Positions 1 to 12,260 of a stretch of DNA of 64,000 bases are shown piece by piece. The notes beneath the pieces are model-generated. The model did no database searches, was not told where the DNA came from, and saw only the letters and a program-made list of their open reading frames with translations. Each line of letters opens with the position of its first letter. Position 1 is the stretch's first letter. The stretch is from Beaufortia kweichowensis (taxonomy: Eukaryota; Chordata; Actinopteri; Cypriniformes; Gastromyzontidae): positions 4,969,001 to 5,033,000 of the forward strand of contig CM032815.1 in assembly GCA_019155185.1 (NCBI GenBank). The letters are read 5' to 3'. A program made the translations under genes and the position numbers.

Positions 1-2064
1 TTAGCACAGTCCTAACAGCTGCTTATGAAATAAAGAACACATATTTAGGAAAAATATTTTTAATATATTTCATTACTTTAAATAAAATGCACATCAACTC
101 AAACAAAATTCTTCTACACTAAAAAGAAAACTGAATACACTGTTTGAAATGTTGCCAAACGCATATCACTGAAAAAAAAACACCTTTTAAAATGGCAAAA
201 TAATAGTACAAGCAATGAATAAACAAAGTAGGAATAACACACAATTTACTGCAACATAAGTCAACATTTTAATGCATGGCCTACATTTGCAACCCACTGG
301 AGACAGTCAAGCATAAAATTGTTGTTCTCTGCAGTGAGAGAAAAAGTCATTTAGGCAGTGTGCATCATTATTTTTGTAACTCCTGTATCGGAAATGAACA
401 GAGTAAACCATAGAAGATCAAATAAAACTGCATAAATAAAAAAAAAAAACACTTTAAGGACATATTGCTTCTTTTCCATAGATCATCCATTATTACGTCC
501 AGCTGGCACAATAAGGAGGACAACTGTACCTCTCAGGCCATATCCAGATTGATAGAATAAATTATACATAAAGTCATTCTTTAAAAATAACATTTCACCC
601 CAGAGGGGTCAGTTAAATTAGTATCTCTTATAAAGAGAACTGATCATTCAAATATACTGAGCTGATTTCTTAAAAATAATGCAAAATGTCGTTTAAGATT
701 CTTGTCAGAAACAGAGCCATGCAAGTGAGAGAAAGGTTTGATTCTCTGAATGTCCACCAGATGGCAAAAGACTCTGATCTGAAAGTAACATTGCCCTAAT
801 TCTTTTGTCAGTTTATGTTCAGACCCCAAACACAGCAAAAACATAAAAACAAACAAAGAAAGAAAAGCCACTCGAAATATGAAAAGTGTTAAGAATGGGG
901 ATACTGACAAAATTGGTACACAAATGACAATCAGCACATTTGATTTGAAATACTTTTTCAAGCACAGCAAAATAAATACTGAAATTGTTACAGCAAAGTA
1001 ACAATAACTTTGGTTAAAGTTTTTCTTGTCAGATATCATTCCAATATTAATTCTGGCATCAGGTTAAGCCAAAGTCAGGCTTTAAATGTTTGCTTAAAGG
1101 GCTACTATACATTAAAAACATTTACCTTCACATCATTTCAAAACCGTATGTGACTTTCCTTCTTCCAAAAAAGCAAATGTGCATAACATCCTGTGTATTA
1201 CCTCCTTTTGTGCTTCACAGAAAAGTCATGCGAGTTTGGAATAACATGAGGGTGACACAACAAACTTTAAATTTTGGGTGAACTATTCTTTTAACATTAA
1301 TGACCACATCAGCAGAACCTTCTACTACATCACAGTCATCCATCTATGAAATGCATGTTTTTATGGTGTAAAAGCACCTATGAAATGTTAACATGTCAAG
1401 CATGCAAAACACTAGCACCGTGTTGTGTAGCTTTTAGAGTGCAATAACAACACAAACATAAACTTCCACATTTGTGCTGCACCTCAACATTACTGGGAAT
1501 TATATCTTGGGGTAATGGGTTGTTCCCAATCTGCTCCACAGTCATTAATAAGTTCCACCTCAATGAGCAGAGGGAGGAAGAAAACTGTTAACTAAGCAAC
1601 AGTTACCACAGCAACACCACGACCAATCAGCAAGCCCAAATGTGCAAGACTCATCAAAGTCTATGAACCACCCAAAATGATCATGTGTAGTGTGTAAACA
1701 GTGTCATCAAAACCAAATAAAACACACAAAATCTAACTAGAACAGAAACAACAAAGAATAAAACGTTCATGTTTTAAGTCTTTGTTGAAATGAGAAATGC
1801 TGAGGATTTAAAAACACCCCACTCTGCATAGAAATACTTTGGACCGGCCTTAAAAACTGCATCACGTTCCAACCTCCAAAGTCCATATTTTAACATCTTT
1901 CTACGTCAAGTTCTTCTAAAACATTTGTTTTGACCTCAAGTTCTCATTAGCACGCTGTGACTGGAGAGCGTGTTTTCTGTCAGGTCACGAGAGAGCTCCA
2001 AAGGGAGTCCTTGTAGAGCTGTGGTCTCCGGGGGGATGAGAGTCTTTGGTGTCCACACACGCTC
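1..2064. other. 3' flank and probable 3' UTR of eurl
   Basis: No gene is visible here apart from the likely 3' untranslated region of the minus-strand eurl gene, whose stop codon is at 2065-2067. The sequence is A+T-rich and has stops in all frames. I found no minus-strand AATAAA, so the 3' end of the transcript is not placed and may lie outside the window. A foldback repeat (listed separately) sits at about 1094-1294. Confidence 0.5.
1094..1294. repeat. Foldback MITE-like repeat (TTAAAGG...CTTTTAA family)
   Basis: The left end reads TTAAAGGGCTACTATAC and the right end GGGTGAACTATTCTTTTAA. Read from either side, the arms carry the same string of motifs: a TTAAAGG-like end, then CATCATTT or ACCCTCATG, then AAACCGTATGTGACTTTCC or its complement. 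This arrangement is typical of a very abundant non-autonomous element in cyprinid genomes. Related copies lie near 22.6-23.1, 38.46 and 58.1 kb in this window. The boundaries are approximate and no target-site duplication was established. Confidence 0.6.
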
Positions 2065-5000
2065 TCATTCCACTGGACTGTTGGTAGCTTTGACCCCTGC
2101 TCTCCCAATCTGGAGCCACGGCAGCTTGGCACAGTTTTTAAAGAGTTGCTCAATGGCTATGTGTCGTACATGCAACTCTGAAGAAAGAGAGTCCTTCTCC
2201 TGAACAGCTATAGAGAGCTCCTCAAACACTTCTGACAGAAACAGGGAGAGAAGACGGGATTTACAAGAGTTACACAAAATTACAAATTACTGTATACATT
2301 TTTTTAAATAATTTTTTGTACATAAAGACAATATAAGAATCATCAGTAATGAATGCATCGCAGTATTGCCTCACTTTGTATCTGTAGCAGCAGCTGCTCA
2401 TTCAACTGACGAAGCTCCTCCACACTCATCCTCACCACTGAAAGAGAAAGAAACTGTTACTTCTGTCCTGTAACTTTAGTCAATTAAGTTGACAAACATG
2501 TCTCCTTGCAGGGCTGAAAACTAGATGATTTCATAAGAGTCCTTGAGACGCACTGTATTCAGCTTTGCTCTGAAAGGCACATGTCGTAACCCTGATGATG
2601 TATCTGTTCATAACAGAAGGCAGCATTTCTTTGGAAGAGATAAAGGGATGCAGAAGAGATTGGCATTAAAGGACGGGGAGAGAAATCAAGGTCTAAAGTG
2701 TGACCTCAGACTTTCATGCGTGTTTTGTGTTCTGGACTGATGGGAAAGATAAAAGATAAGAGCCCTAATGCTAAGGGTATCGATCACACCTTTTTAAATT
2801 TCCGCTCTCTCACGATCACTTTATCCAAGATAATACCATGGGAATTAAACTGAGCCCAATGCTATAGTTTGGTGATATCAGCTTACACACAAACATATAT
2901 ACAGCAGTGGCTAAAAGTTTTTACAATCTGCTTTTAATGAGATTAGATTAAACATGAGGGGGCATATTAGGTACAACATGGCCAAAACACAACTTTTACG
3001 GTATTTACTGAACACAATTATTTATCCAAAAGGCAAAAAAAAAACTCATGCAAAGTAAAGCACACACAAAATCCAATATGATCTTTTTAATATTTGTTGA
3101 TACTCTCATCATGTAGTAGTATTTTGTAGTCATTCTCATTGGCACTGACTCAGTAAACTTTGTACATGTTGTGTGTCATTTTTTTGTCAATCTTTCCAAT
3201 GATGAGCTTTAGTTTACCGAACACAACTATGCAACATGAAAACAGTTTTTAATACATTTTAAAAATATATTTGAATAAAAATCTCTCCAAACACAGATAT
3301 CTGTTTTGTCTAGGACTGTATATACGTATATACATAAATAAATATTCAAACAATATAACAACTCACATTCTTCTTGAGCATGTCCTGTGCATCTCCTCTG
3401 TCTGGCTGTGTCCTGCTGCTCTCTGTTCTGCTGTTCTCGTAGGTGGCGTCTCTCTCCGGCCCACAGTCCCTGATGCGAGCTCTGCAATAGGCCGAGACCG
3501 AGCTCGACATCGGAGTGGCAGTCTAACATAGTTTTACCGTATTCTGACTCAGCCATAGACCCCTCCTCAGCCCATCGTGGGGCGTAGCGGGGCACCTGGG
3601 CGTCAGATTGGGGCACAAGCTTTCTTCCATCCTGTTGGGTGTGGCACAGAATCTGTTTGGGTCCCCATCGCCCAGGTGTTTCTGCGGATAGAGAGTCTCT
3701 GTTCTGGGCGTACTGTATAATGCGGTTGATTCGCTGGCTCAGAGCCCGTTTCACGCCCTCGTACGCACTGTGGGAGGCCTTGGCGTAGGAGGCCTTGGCG
3801 TGGGAGAGCTTCTGGTTGGCGATGAGATGGTACTTCTCGAAGCAGTCCCTATGCCCACGAAGAGATTTGGAGTGCAACAGGGTGGCACTGGATACACCTG
3901 GTATGAACAAATACAGAGACAGGCTTGATATTGCTTCTGTTGTGGTTATCTGATGGTTACTACGTACTTTATTATTATTCTTTAATTGATCAAAATCATA
4001 ACAGCAGTGAAACTGTGTTATGTGAAATATCCGTTTCTGTGCATGTATGTGAAAAATAAAGGATTAAAATAATTTATACAGATGTTAGTGAGTGTCCTAA
4101 ATAAATCGATCATCAAAGCTCAAAGGAAATCTCTTCTCAGCATTCAGAATAAGCAAAATAGAGAAATCTTTATACAGTAGCTACTGCTTCAATCTTGAAG
4201 GAATTAAAATAAAATAATAACACATCACTCAATCACTTCATCTCTGAGCTTAAATCCAAACTTCCAATTTTCAAACAATCCCTTTAGAGGCAATTCTGCT
4301 TTTTCTCAAAGTAGGCCAAGAACAAATGAAACACAGAAGCAACACAACACAAGTGCTGCCGGGCGCCTCTGTGCGTTTCATGTGAAGATGTGTACGAGCT
4401 CAGTTTTGTAATCATGCTGAACAGCAGTCAGTATTTAAGATAGTTGCGAGTCGTGCAGAGACACAGGCATACGAGCACTCGCTTATTTAAGAGCTCGCAG
4501 ACGTGTGCAATCATAAACCGATGAATTAGTCAACACTGAGAGACCAGCGGTTTCATTTACTTTCAAGGTTAGTGTGCACCGACAAGTCTTTCACCACAAA
4601 CATTTTTTTCCAGTAATGCAACAATGTGTAACATTAAGCATAAGCCTTTAGGGGTTTGTTGAGCTTGACTTAAGTAGAACAGCTTTAAGCTGAGCGGATA
4701 GTGTGGCTAAAGCCAAAATTATTCTGTGTCTTACGATAAACCAATTTCCTGCACCTCACATTGAAGTCTGAATAACAGGAAAGAACACTTAGATGCTATT
4801 ATAAATAGGGGAACTGGAGGTAAGAAAAGCACACACACGACTAGCTCTGACAAGGAATAAAAGTACAAAGCGTTCCAAGCACTTCAGACTTTTCTAAACC
4901 CAATGTTTCCCAGGACCCATATAAGCCAGTCAGACCCATATGAGATAGAAACAAGCATGCAAAGATTTTTGAGGCGTCTTTCATATTTTAATTTCCTTAG

Positions 5001-8000
5001 TATTCATTACTGAATTGTTATCTAGGACTGAGACTAAATCTAATAAAAAAATCATTATGTTTGTCCATTCAGAGCCAATAAATCAAACAAAGCAAATCCA
5101 CAGCGGGTTGCGCAACTGCTCACAACATAACAGCTCTCGCTTCCTGTTTACTCTGTCCAATAAATAAGTCAAATATTGTCCAAAAAATAAGTCAAAGTTT
5201 TACAAGTTCACAACAATTAAAGTAATGAAAAAAATTAAAAAGCTCAGATACTAACAATGGACATTGTCCATCCTGTGACCTTCAGACAGACAGGAAGTAT
5301 AGGACCCAGGGAACACACACCCTTATAAAAAAAAACAAATATAGATTGAATGCATTGTAAGTCGCGTTGAATTACAGTGTCTGCCAAATGCATAAATGTA
5401 AGTAGACCTTCAGATAACGTACATACCAGGCCTGTCACAACACATCGGCTCTTCCAGTATACACTGAATCATTTATAAATGGGAATTATTTCATTTTGAC
5501 ATGCCGTAACCTGACATTCAGATCTATTGTAGACGCAGTGTCACAATAAACTAAACAAAGCAAAAAGATATCCTACAAAAAAAGGTTTCAGACCGTTGCA
5601 CTTTGTTTTACATCAAGTCTACAAATCTGAAATAAAAGTTTTATATTAAAGTTGACAACAACAAGCAATGAATAAACAGAATAAACTGAATAGAAATAAC
5701 CAATTAAAACATTATAAAGAAGCATCAACACTTGCATGGGGACAAAAAACAGCATCAAAGCACTAAATCTGTGTCAACCCACAAACAACTGATTTCTGTC
5801 TTATTCGCCTCCAGTGCTGATGTTAGAAATGAGACAGGGAATAACTGTCCTGTAGTGATGAGAATGCTCAATGGTGCTTGTGTAGACTCTGACCAACAAC
5901 TTAGTCTGGCTAAGAATGACAAAAAAAAGAGAGATGGAGTCAGGAAAAAGAAAAGAGCCCTTGTAACGATTTAGAAAACAGTGTCACAGATTAGCTGATG
6001 TGCTGAAGGTTATGGTGGTCACCGTCATGGAAACGGTAATCTTATCAAGTGTAATCTATGTCATTTGCCTTTTCATCATTCCATTCAATTAGTGTTCCAG
6101 TCTGTTGTTTTCCACTTTAGATAAAGAGGCTGTTGATTTACATCTGAATCAATCTTGGAAAAGATTGAGAGTATCTCGTTATGACATATGCCCTAACACG
6201 AAGTTATAATTTACCTTTAAGATAAAATTATATAAAAGTCATTTTAACTAACAAATGTGTTTCCTCATTCTGAGAAATATCAAATGATTCAAGCACTGAA
6301 TTAGCTTGACAACCTCATCTTCCTGTTGGTGTCATGAGGGACAGTTGACATCAATGTGGGCTAGTTCTGCTTTATGATGAAATAGGAACACTTGAGCCTT
6401 TACCCACCTTTAGCACTTCATGGCTAAAATCGTGAGCAGACAACAGCTGCAGTGATTGACATGGTGTGAGTGTGTTTGTCAGTGTTTCAATGCAATGATT
6501 CTCTCACTGCACATGCTGCACAAAATAAATACAGCTGCCAACATCATATTTAATAAATAACCTGAAAAAAAAAACAGTTTTATAGCAAACATGTTAATGT
6601 AAATGGGAATTTTGGATGGTAAAATGTTAGTTTTAAGATATATACATAAAAAGGCTTCAATTATCTACAAAGTGTGAATAGTCTGTACACTGCATGTCTG
6701 GAGCTGAATAAATTGCACAAACGTTGTCAATTAAAATTAATAACAGATTATTTGAGGAACGGCAGCACGGTGCTTCATTGCAAGCACTTAATAACCTTGA
6801 TCACTACTGTAAGAGTTTTCATGTCATACAGTTCATCTAAAATCTCACTGTGCATGTTTTCTTTCATCTTGAGACCTTTGTCTTGATTTCTTTAAAAGCA
6901 CATTGAAAAGTACGGTGTTAGCATTTCTTTAGAGAAAGAGCACAAAGGTTGGGTTCAATAGCAAACTCCACATTGATGAATTCAAGTCCAACCACCTACA
7001 AACATGATCATTTTGGAAGATCTGACATGTACAGGATCCTATAAACAACCTATAAATGCCATTACCATATATGAACGTTACCATAACACTGCTGTCCAAT
7101 GTTATATATAGGAAACTGTTTTCCCAAATGCCTCCATTTCTAAGGTGGAAATATTGCTGAAAGCTGCTGATTATTTTTGACCATGCAAAAGCATTACTGA
7201 AATGGAAAACACAGCTTGTGAGCTGCAGGCAAGCCGGCCAAGTCAGCAAATCTGCATTTATCTAACATGCAGACCGCATTCATGGCTTCACACCTTCACA
7301 GCTGCAGGGGTCAGTGGGTCACATCATACCTTATCACATCCAACACGAACACAGACAAAGCTAGAAGCATCTCAGCTTTCCGCTTAAATGTGTAAATAAA
7401 AGCACAGAACACACACACATACAGTGTTGCATTCATTATTCATTCAAAGCATCAGGAATATTCTGTCATCTGTGCTTGCTCCCAGCTGACGCACACGTGC
7501 GCAGGCACAGATTCCACTGGTCTTACGTAAGAGGATGAGAGACTGTGTCTGGCACAGAGAGATTGTTAGTACGCGGGTAAGTGAGCTCAGAACAGCAAGA
7601 ATAGAGGCAAACTCAAGGTCTTTCCCAAGAGCCAACAAAAAAAAAAACATGTGTGAGTGCAATCAAGTACATCATTAAGTCAAAAAATAAACAGCATGGC
7701 CTTGATACAAAGATGCTTGTTTTAGGAGGTCTGTAAGAGCTGTTAAATAAACTTAACCACTATAGATCTTCTGACTGGAATAATGTATTATTCCAGTGAA
7801 AACTAATTCTTGATTTATGAAATATACACATGCACATTTCAAAATAACCAAGAATATATGATTTTAAAAATAATTTAATATAATTCAAATTAGATACTGT
7901 CCAAGACTCCAACCAGAGGTTTTTCTATAGGTGAAAAAAAAATGCTTCACCCTACTATACTCAACTGAAAAAAGCTTTAAGAACACAAAATAAACAGCGT

Positions 8001-10401
8001 AAAATAGCACTATTTAAATCAACCTACTGACTGAAACATTAAGCAAGTCGAAACACATTTACCAAGATATTTCTTCAGTTCCAGACATTACGGATCAAAG
8101 CGTTGCTAAAAAAAATAATCTAGCTCCTGCAGTTCTAGCACATCAGAAAACTGGCAGCACCAAAGGCATCTATTTTTAAACAACAAAAGACTCCTGAACG
8201 TCCATGCAACATTTTTCAGCAACATTAGACAAACATGAAACATACATTCTGTGCTGTATTTAACACCTGCATATTATCAATAAGCATCGGCCAAAATTTC
8301 TTTAAGGTGCTAGAGGAAATGTTTAACTCTGCAAGTGACTTCCTGTGTATGAAAGTACGTCTCTTTCTCTCTTTTTCTTTGTGTGTGCTTAAGGAAACAG
8401 AAAAGCAGAACGACCCAGCATGGTAAAAATAGCCACAGCAAGTACCTCTTAGAACCGAAACATTCGGTCCAACAAAAACTACAAAAAAATGAAATCAGTT
8501 TGGCTGTCCACATGAAAATGGAAGCAGACAAAGAAAGTCTGACAAACGAAACAAATGTGTGAGAAATTAACAAACTTCATTCACCAAGCCGGATGTTATC
8601 TGAGGGTAAGCAGGTGTGCGAGCAGGTGTGCGTTTGTGAAGCGTTCAGGTCTGAACATGCACAGTCAGCTTGTGTTTGTTTACCCACGGCGAGCATCGTG
8701 CAATTCTGTAAGTGGGGTAAGATTACTGTAAGCGTGTGCCAAGGGGTCATATGCCAATGGGTAAGAGGCATTGTGCAACACTTTGGCGGTGTGTCACATG
8801 CTTTATGACACGCAGCTGCCCGCTGCTCACGACCATTGCTGGATGATCGTGGGCTGACTGGATGATCTCTTATTCTCTCTTCTGTTAAATATTCAAGAGC
8901 GGTAACAGTCTGTTGCTGGCATGAATATTCAGTGTGTCTAATTCATGAGCTCAGTGCTGGAGTCACAGACGCTGGTTTTTGCTCAATATCCAGACGTTTC
9001 GTAAAGCGGGATTATGTGTGTCACAGATTAGACGATAAATCACAGAACTGCATTTGCAAAAAGAATAATTTAGTTGAATGGGCCTTGACTGTCGGAAAAC
9101 ATGACATGTTTATAAGGGTTGGTAGGGAAGCAAACGGATCAAGTAGGAGAATTTAAAATGAACTAGAGTAAATAAACACAGAATCAATAAGGGAGGTACA
9201 AAAGAAATAATTTTTTTCGTAGGTTTTTAACAGCTAGTGTGGTGGACTCAAGAGACATCGCTTGTACGGCACATCGTGCTGCACAAGTCAAACAGCTTCT
9301 TAGCAGCTCACACACGCTCGCACACCTAAGATTACAAATGTATTTGATGGATAGTTCGCCATGTAATAGAATCCACTGGTCACGCTTTGACAACCACCTA
9401 GATTGGCCATTGATCCAAAAATCTCATAATTAATGTGCAGGCCTTTATTTTAAGGACAGGACACATGTTACAAACAATATGAAATGCCCCATATAACAAC
9501 TAGTGCATGGCCAATATATTGAACATTATTTATGTTAAACAATAATGACAATAAATGTTTCTGTTCAGATGCCATATAGTGCATTAGAGCTTTGCTCCTT
9601 TAGAAAAGATATGTAAAGTCATGCGTCAGATGTAAAGTCATACGTTAAATACCTTTTTATGTGTTTATGTCTTTTGTGATGCTATGCTCCATGCCACTAA
9701 CTATATCGGTCAACCACTTATAACAACACTAGGAGGGGACTATAGAGAGTGACTGAAACATGTGTAAAAACAATCTTCACTATTGCAATTCTGCTGGTGC
9801 CACTGATGCAGAAGTTATTTTTGAATATAAAAAATTCCTTGAATTCATACAAGTCAAGCAGTTTGTTCAACCTTAAAACATGATACACAACTCCAAAAGG
9901 AAGCGTTGGGTTCTTCAGCCCCAAAAAGGCTATTTCCTGCGGTAACAACACATAAAACTATTTGTAATGTGCTCTCCAAAAGCTCTTAAGGGACCATTCA
10001 GTGCAAAAATGACAGCTACATAGAACAAAACCTGCAGCTCTGATGTGGCTCATCCAGACTTAATAAGCTGAACATGAATTAGATGCCAAAGAGGCACTTC
10101 AGACACTCCATTTTTGAGCAGCGTATAAACTGAAGGAACAGAGGACTCATTTATAGATGAATAAGGGGAAAATGGATGGATGGAAAGAAAAGGTTTACTC
10201 ATTTACATTTAAAACAATGCCAACCAGAGCTGACAATAAATGCATGTTACTACAATACACACAAGTATTCTTACCCTCTATGCTCAGTTCAAAGCACACG
10301 TGACAGAAGGAAAGCGTTCCCGTGTCCGTCTCTAGCTTACAGATGCTGCAGATGTTGTCATCATTCAGGTCTATGTTTACAAAGTGCTCCTCTTCCTCCA
10401 T
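2065..10401 (-). CDS. eurl: EURL homologue (C21orf91-like), 4 coding exons, 295 aa
   Basis: Coding exons in transcript order are 10275-10401, 3367-3897, 2375-2437 and 2065-2231. They total 888 nt, and human EURL is 297 aa. Residues 1-42 hold the conserved start with two CxxC pairs (C18/C21 and C33/C36), which look like a small zinc-binding knuckle. Exon 3 carries the conserved block SLRGHRDCFEKYHLIANQ and RINRIIQYAQN. The last two exons form a coiled coil (VEELRQLNEQLLLQIQ, VFEELSIAVQEKDSL) followed by the family signature HVRHIAIEQL and KLPWLQIGRAG. The ATG lies 8 nt inside exon 2, after a noncoding first exon. EURL is known from retina, lens and brain development in vertebrates and has no known enzymatic activity. 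The middle of the protein (about residues 100-215) is poorly conserved. Confidence 0.93.
2890..3340. repeat. Possible transposon remnant in eurl intron 3
   Basis: The left end TATATACAGCAGTGGCTAAA resembles the reverse complement of the right end, TATATACAGTCCTAGACAAA, so this may be a roughly 450-bp element with imperfect terminal inverted repeats. It lies in the intron between eurl coding exons 2 and 3, about 27 bp from an exon edge. The match is weak and the ends are uncertain. Confidence 0.3.
3898..10274 (-). other. Large intron of eurl
   Basis: This is a 6.4-kb intron between the first and second coding exons of eurl. No coding exon is visible; the open frames are short and lack conserved content. 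It holds a SINE tail fragment near 5340-5405 and otherwise A+T-rich unique-looking sequence. Confidence 0.8.
5335..5405 (+). repeat. SINE tail fragment
   Basis: The motifs GAATGCATTGTAAGTCGCGT and GTCTGCCAAATGCATAAATG match the 3' tail of a cyprinid tRNA-derived SINE as I remember it. No tRNA-like head is present just upstream, so this looks like a 5'-truncated copy. Confidence 0.5.
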
Positions 10402-11329
10402 GCTGCCTCTGCCAAACAAAAAGAACAAAAAACTGATGGTCATTAAATGAATAGTTTTTGCTGATGTTTCTAGGGCTGTCAAGCTTTGAAATGACAACAA
10501 TCACAAAAAAAAAACTAGTGCAAGTATTCTAAAGCCATATGATAACTTGTAATGACAATCACATATAGTGCCACTGGTATACATTTAAAAGTAGAAACTA
10601 AGTTTTTGTATGGGTCAATTCCACATGATACAATAACACATGAATATCTCCCTCCTCATAAACAGAAAACACATGTACAGACTGATATTTTTCTGATGTC
10701 TGGACTCTATCAACAGGGGTTTACAGCAAATAAACAGATGGTTCGATACACTGGTAATAAATACATTCTCTGAGAATTTATATTTCGAGTTTTGACTGAA
10801 AATGTAACATCCATAACACCTGCCCATATATTAAGGAGGTCTGTTTTATGCCAGTTTTACAGGGTCTCTTTCATGAAGGCCATTTGAATTCCAAGCCAAA
10901 GGACTGTAATGTCTGTTTACACAACTAAATTACCTTAGTCCAGCCTTACATAAAGCCCCCCTTCAGAGTATTACAAACCAGAGGGCAAATCAATACAATC
11001 TAGAGACAATCACAAACTCTTTCCATCACAATCAGCTATTGCATAAAACCTATTTCATAACCTTTGTTGGTTTACAGATTTGTGGAGAAAAGCATAAAAT
11101 ACCAACCAATTCACATTCATTGACAGGTCCAAACAAGTTGAGGTTAAACTGGAGAAACTAAGATTCAGTTCTTTGTTTACAGATGAAACACACAACTGTT
11201 TCATAAGTGGATTTTTACCAAAGCCTTGCATGCTACCTACCCATACGTTACTGTACAACATTGTAGATGCGTTAGTCTATTTAAAAATGCTTTCTAGGTA
11301 GGCAGCACACTAGGTTGAGAGACACACTC

Positions 11330-11580
11330 CCTATTTTTACTATAGTTATCTACATTTCTGTATGTAAACGTTACAGTCCAGGGAGGCTTTCCTTATGAAT
11401 ATTTTACATGGTTTTATTATAGTAAAAGTGTAGAAACCATGTTTTTTGGTTACCATTTGTATTACCATATTTTTACTACAAATAACATGGTTAAACCTCG
11501 GTAACTATAGCGAGACAATGGTATATTTGTGATTACTATGTTTATACTTTTTTACTACGGAATATACTGTATCAAAAAGC
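11330..11580. repeat. ACCATG/CATGGT-rich palindromic repeat
   Basis: The segment repeats ACCATG, CATGGTT, TTACCAT and TACTATAGT on both strands, so it can fold on itself. It resembles a small degenerate foldback element inside eurl intron 1. No clean ends are visible. Confidence 0.3.
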
Positions 11581-11996
11581 AGGTTGATTTTCGTAAAGGT
11601 AGTTCATCAAATTAAAACTTCAATTAATAATTTTAACTTTAGCTACCACATCAGATTTTACAACAGTTTAACAAGGTGAATGGCAATTCCATGTGTTGTC
11701 AATGTTCTTAACCAGTGAAAACGAAGTTAACCGAACATCAACAAAGCTTAAACTTACTACCTAAATCGTTTAGCCACATCAAAGCTGACAAACCCCTTCA
11801 TTAAAACAATATTACACGGTAAGCAGTTTAAACAACAGGTTTGAGACATTTCGTGATAAAATGATACCGCCAGCCTGGACGCGTCGCAGCGCCGTTATCT
11901 AGATATGTGCCTGTAGTTCTCATAATAAAACCCCCCTGAAAATACCTCAGTCTAGAGAAAAAGACGGTGTCAACAGACGTTGTCGATGTCTATTAC

Positions 11997-12200
11997 CTTA
12001 TCTGTAACGCTGTCAGGAGAAATTTCGAGACGATCCAGAAGAAAACAGAGAGAAATCGGCTGACCTTTAAAGCGAGCCACGCTGGTGGAAAAGCGGTTGT
12101 ATTGTTATTGAAGCGGACGGCGAGCAGCTACAAGTACAGCAATGACAAAGAACGCGCTAACAAAAGCGAGACGATCCACTCGAGCTGGCGTTGTGCTTAG
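11997..12200 (-). other. eurl: Probable noncoding first exon of eurl
   Basis: On the minus strand a good donor (AAG|GTAATA) ends an exon at 11997, inside a stretch richer in CpG than its surroundings. The acceptor at 10408/10409, eight bases before the eurl start codon, is the natural partner. The transcription start is not defined by sequence; it is placed near 12200 because promoter-like motifs follow at 12202-12231. Confidence 0.5.
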
Positions 12201-12260
12201 TCACGTGATACGCATTCGCACCTCTGATTGGTTCCGTGATCATGCTCTCGTGCTACGTTG
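12200..12260 (-). promoter_or_regulatory. Candidate eurl promoter (E-box and CCAAT)
   Basis: There is a CACGTG E-box at 12202-12207 and a minus-strand CCAAT box at 12227-12231, just upstream of the inferred first exon of eurl. No TATA box is evident. The assignment is inference from motif position. Confidence 0.4.

Noticed and set aside
644..1039. 131-codon minus-strand frame with hydrophobic content
   Set aside because: It lies in the eurl 3' flank, starts in no recognisable context and matches no family I know; A+T-rich DNA often gives Phe/Leu-rich frames.
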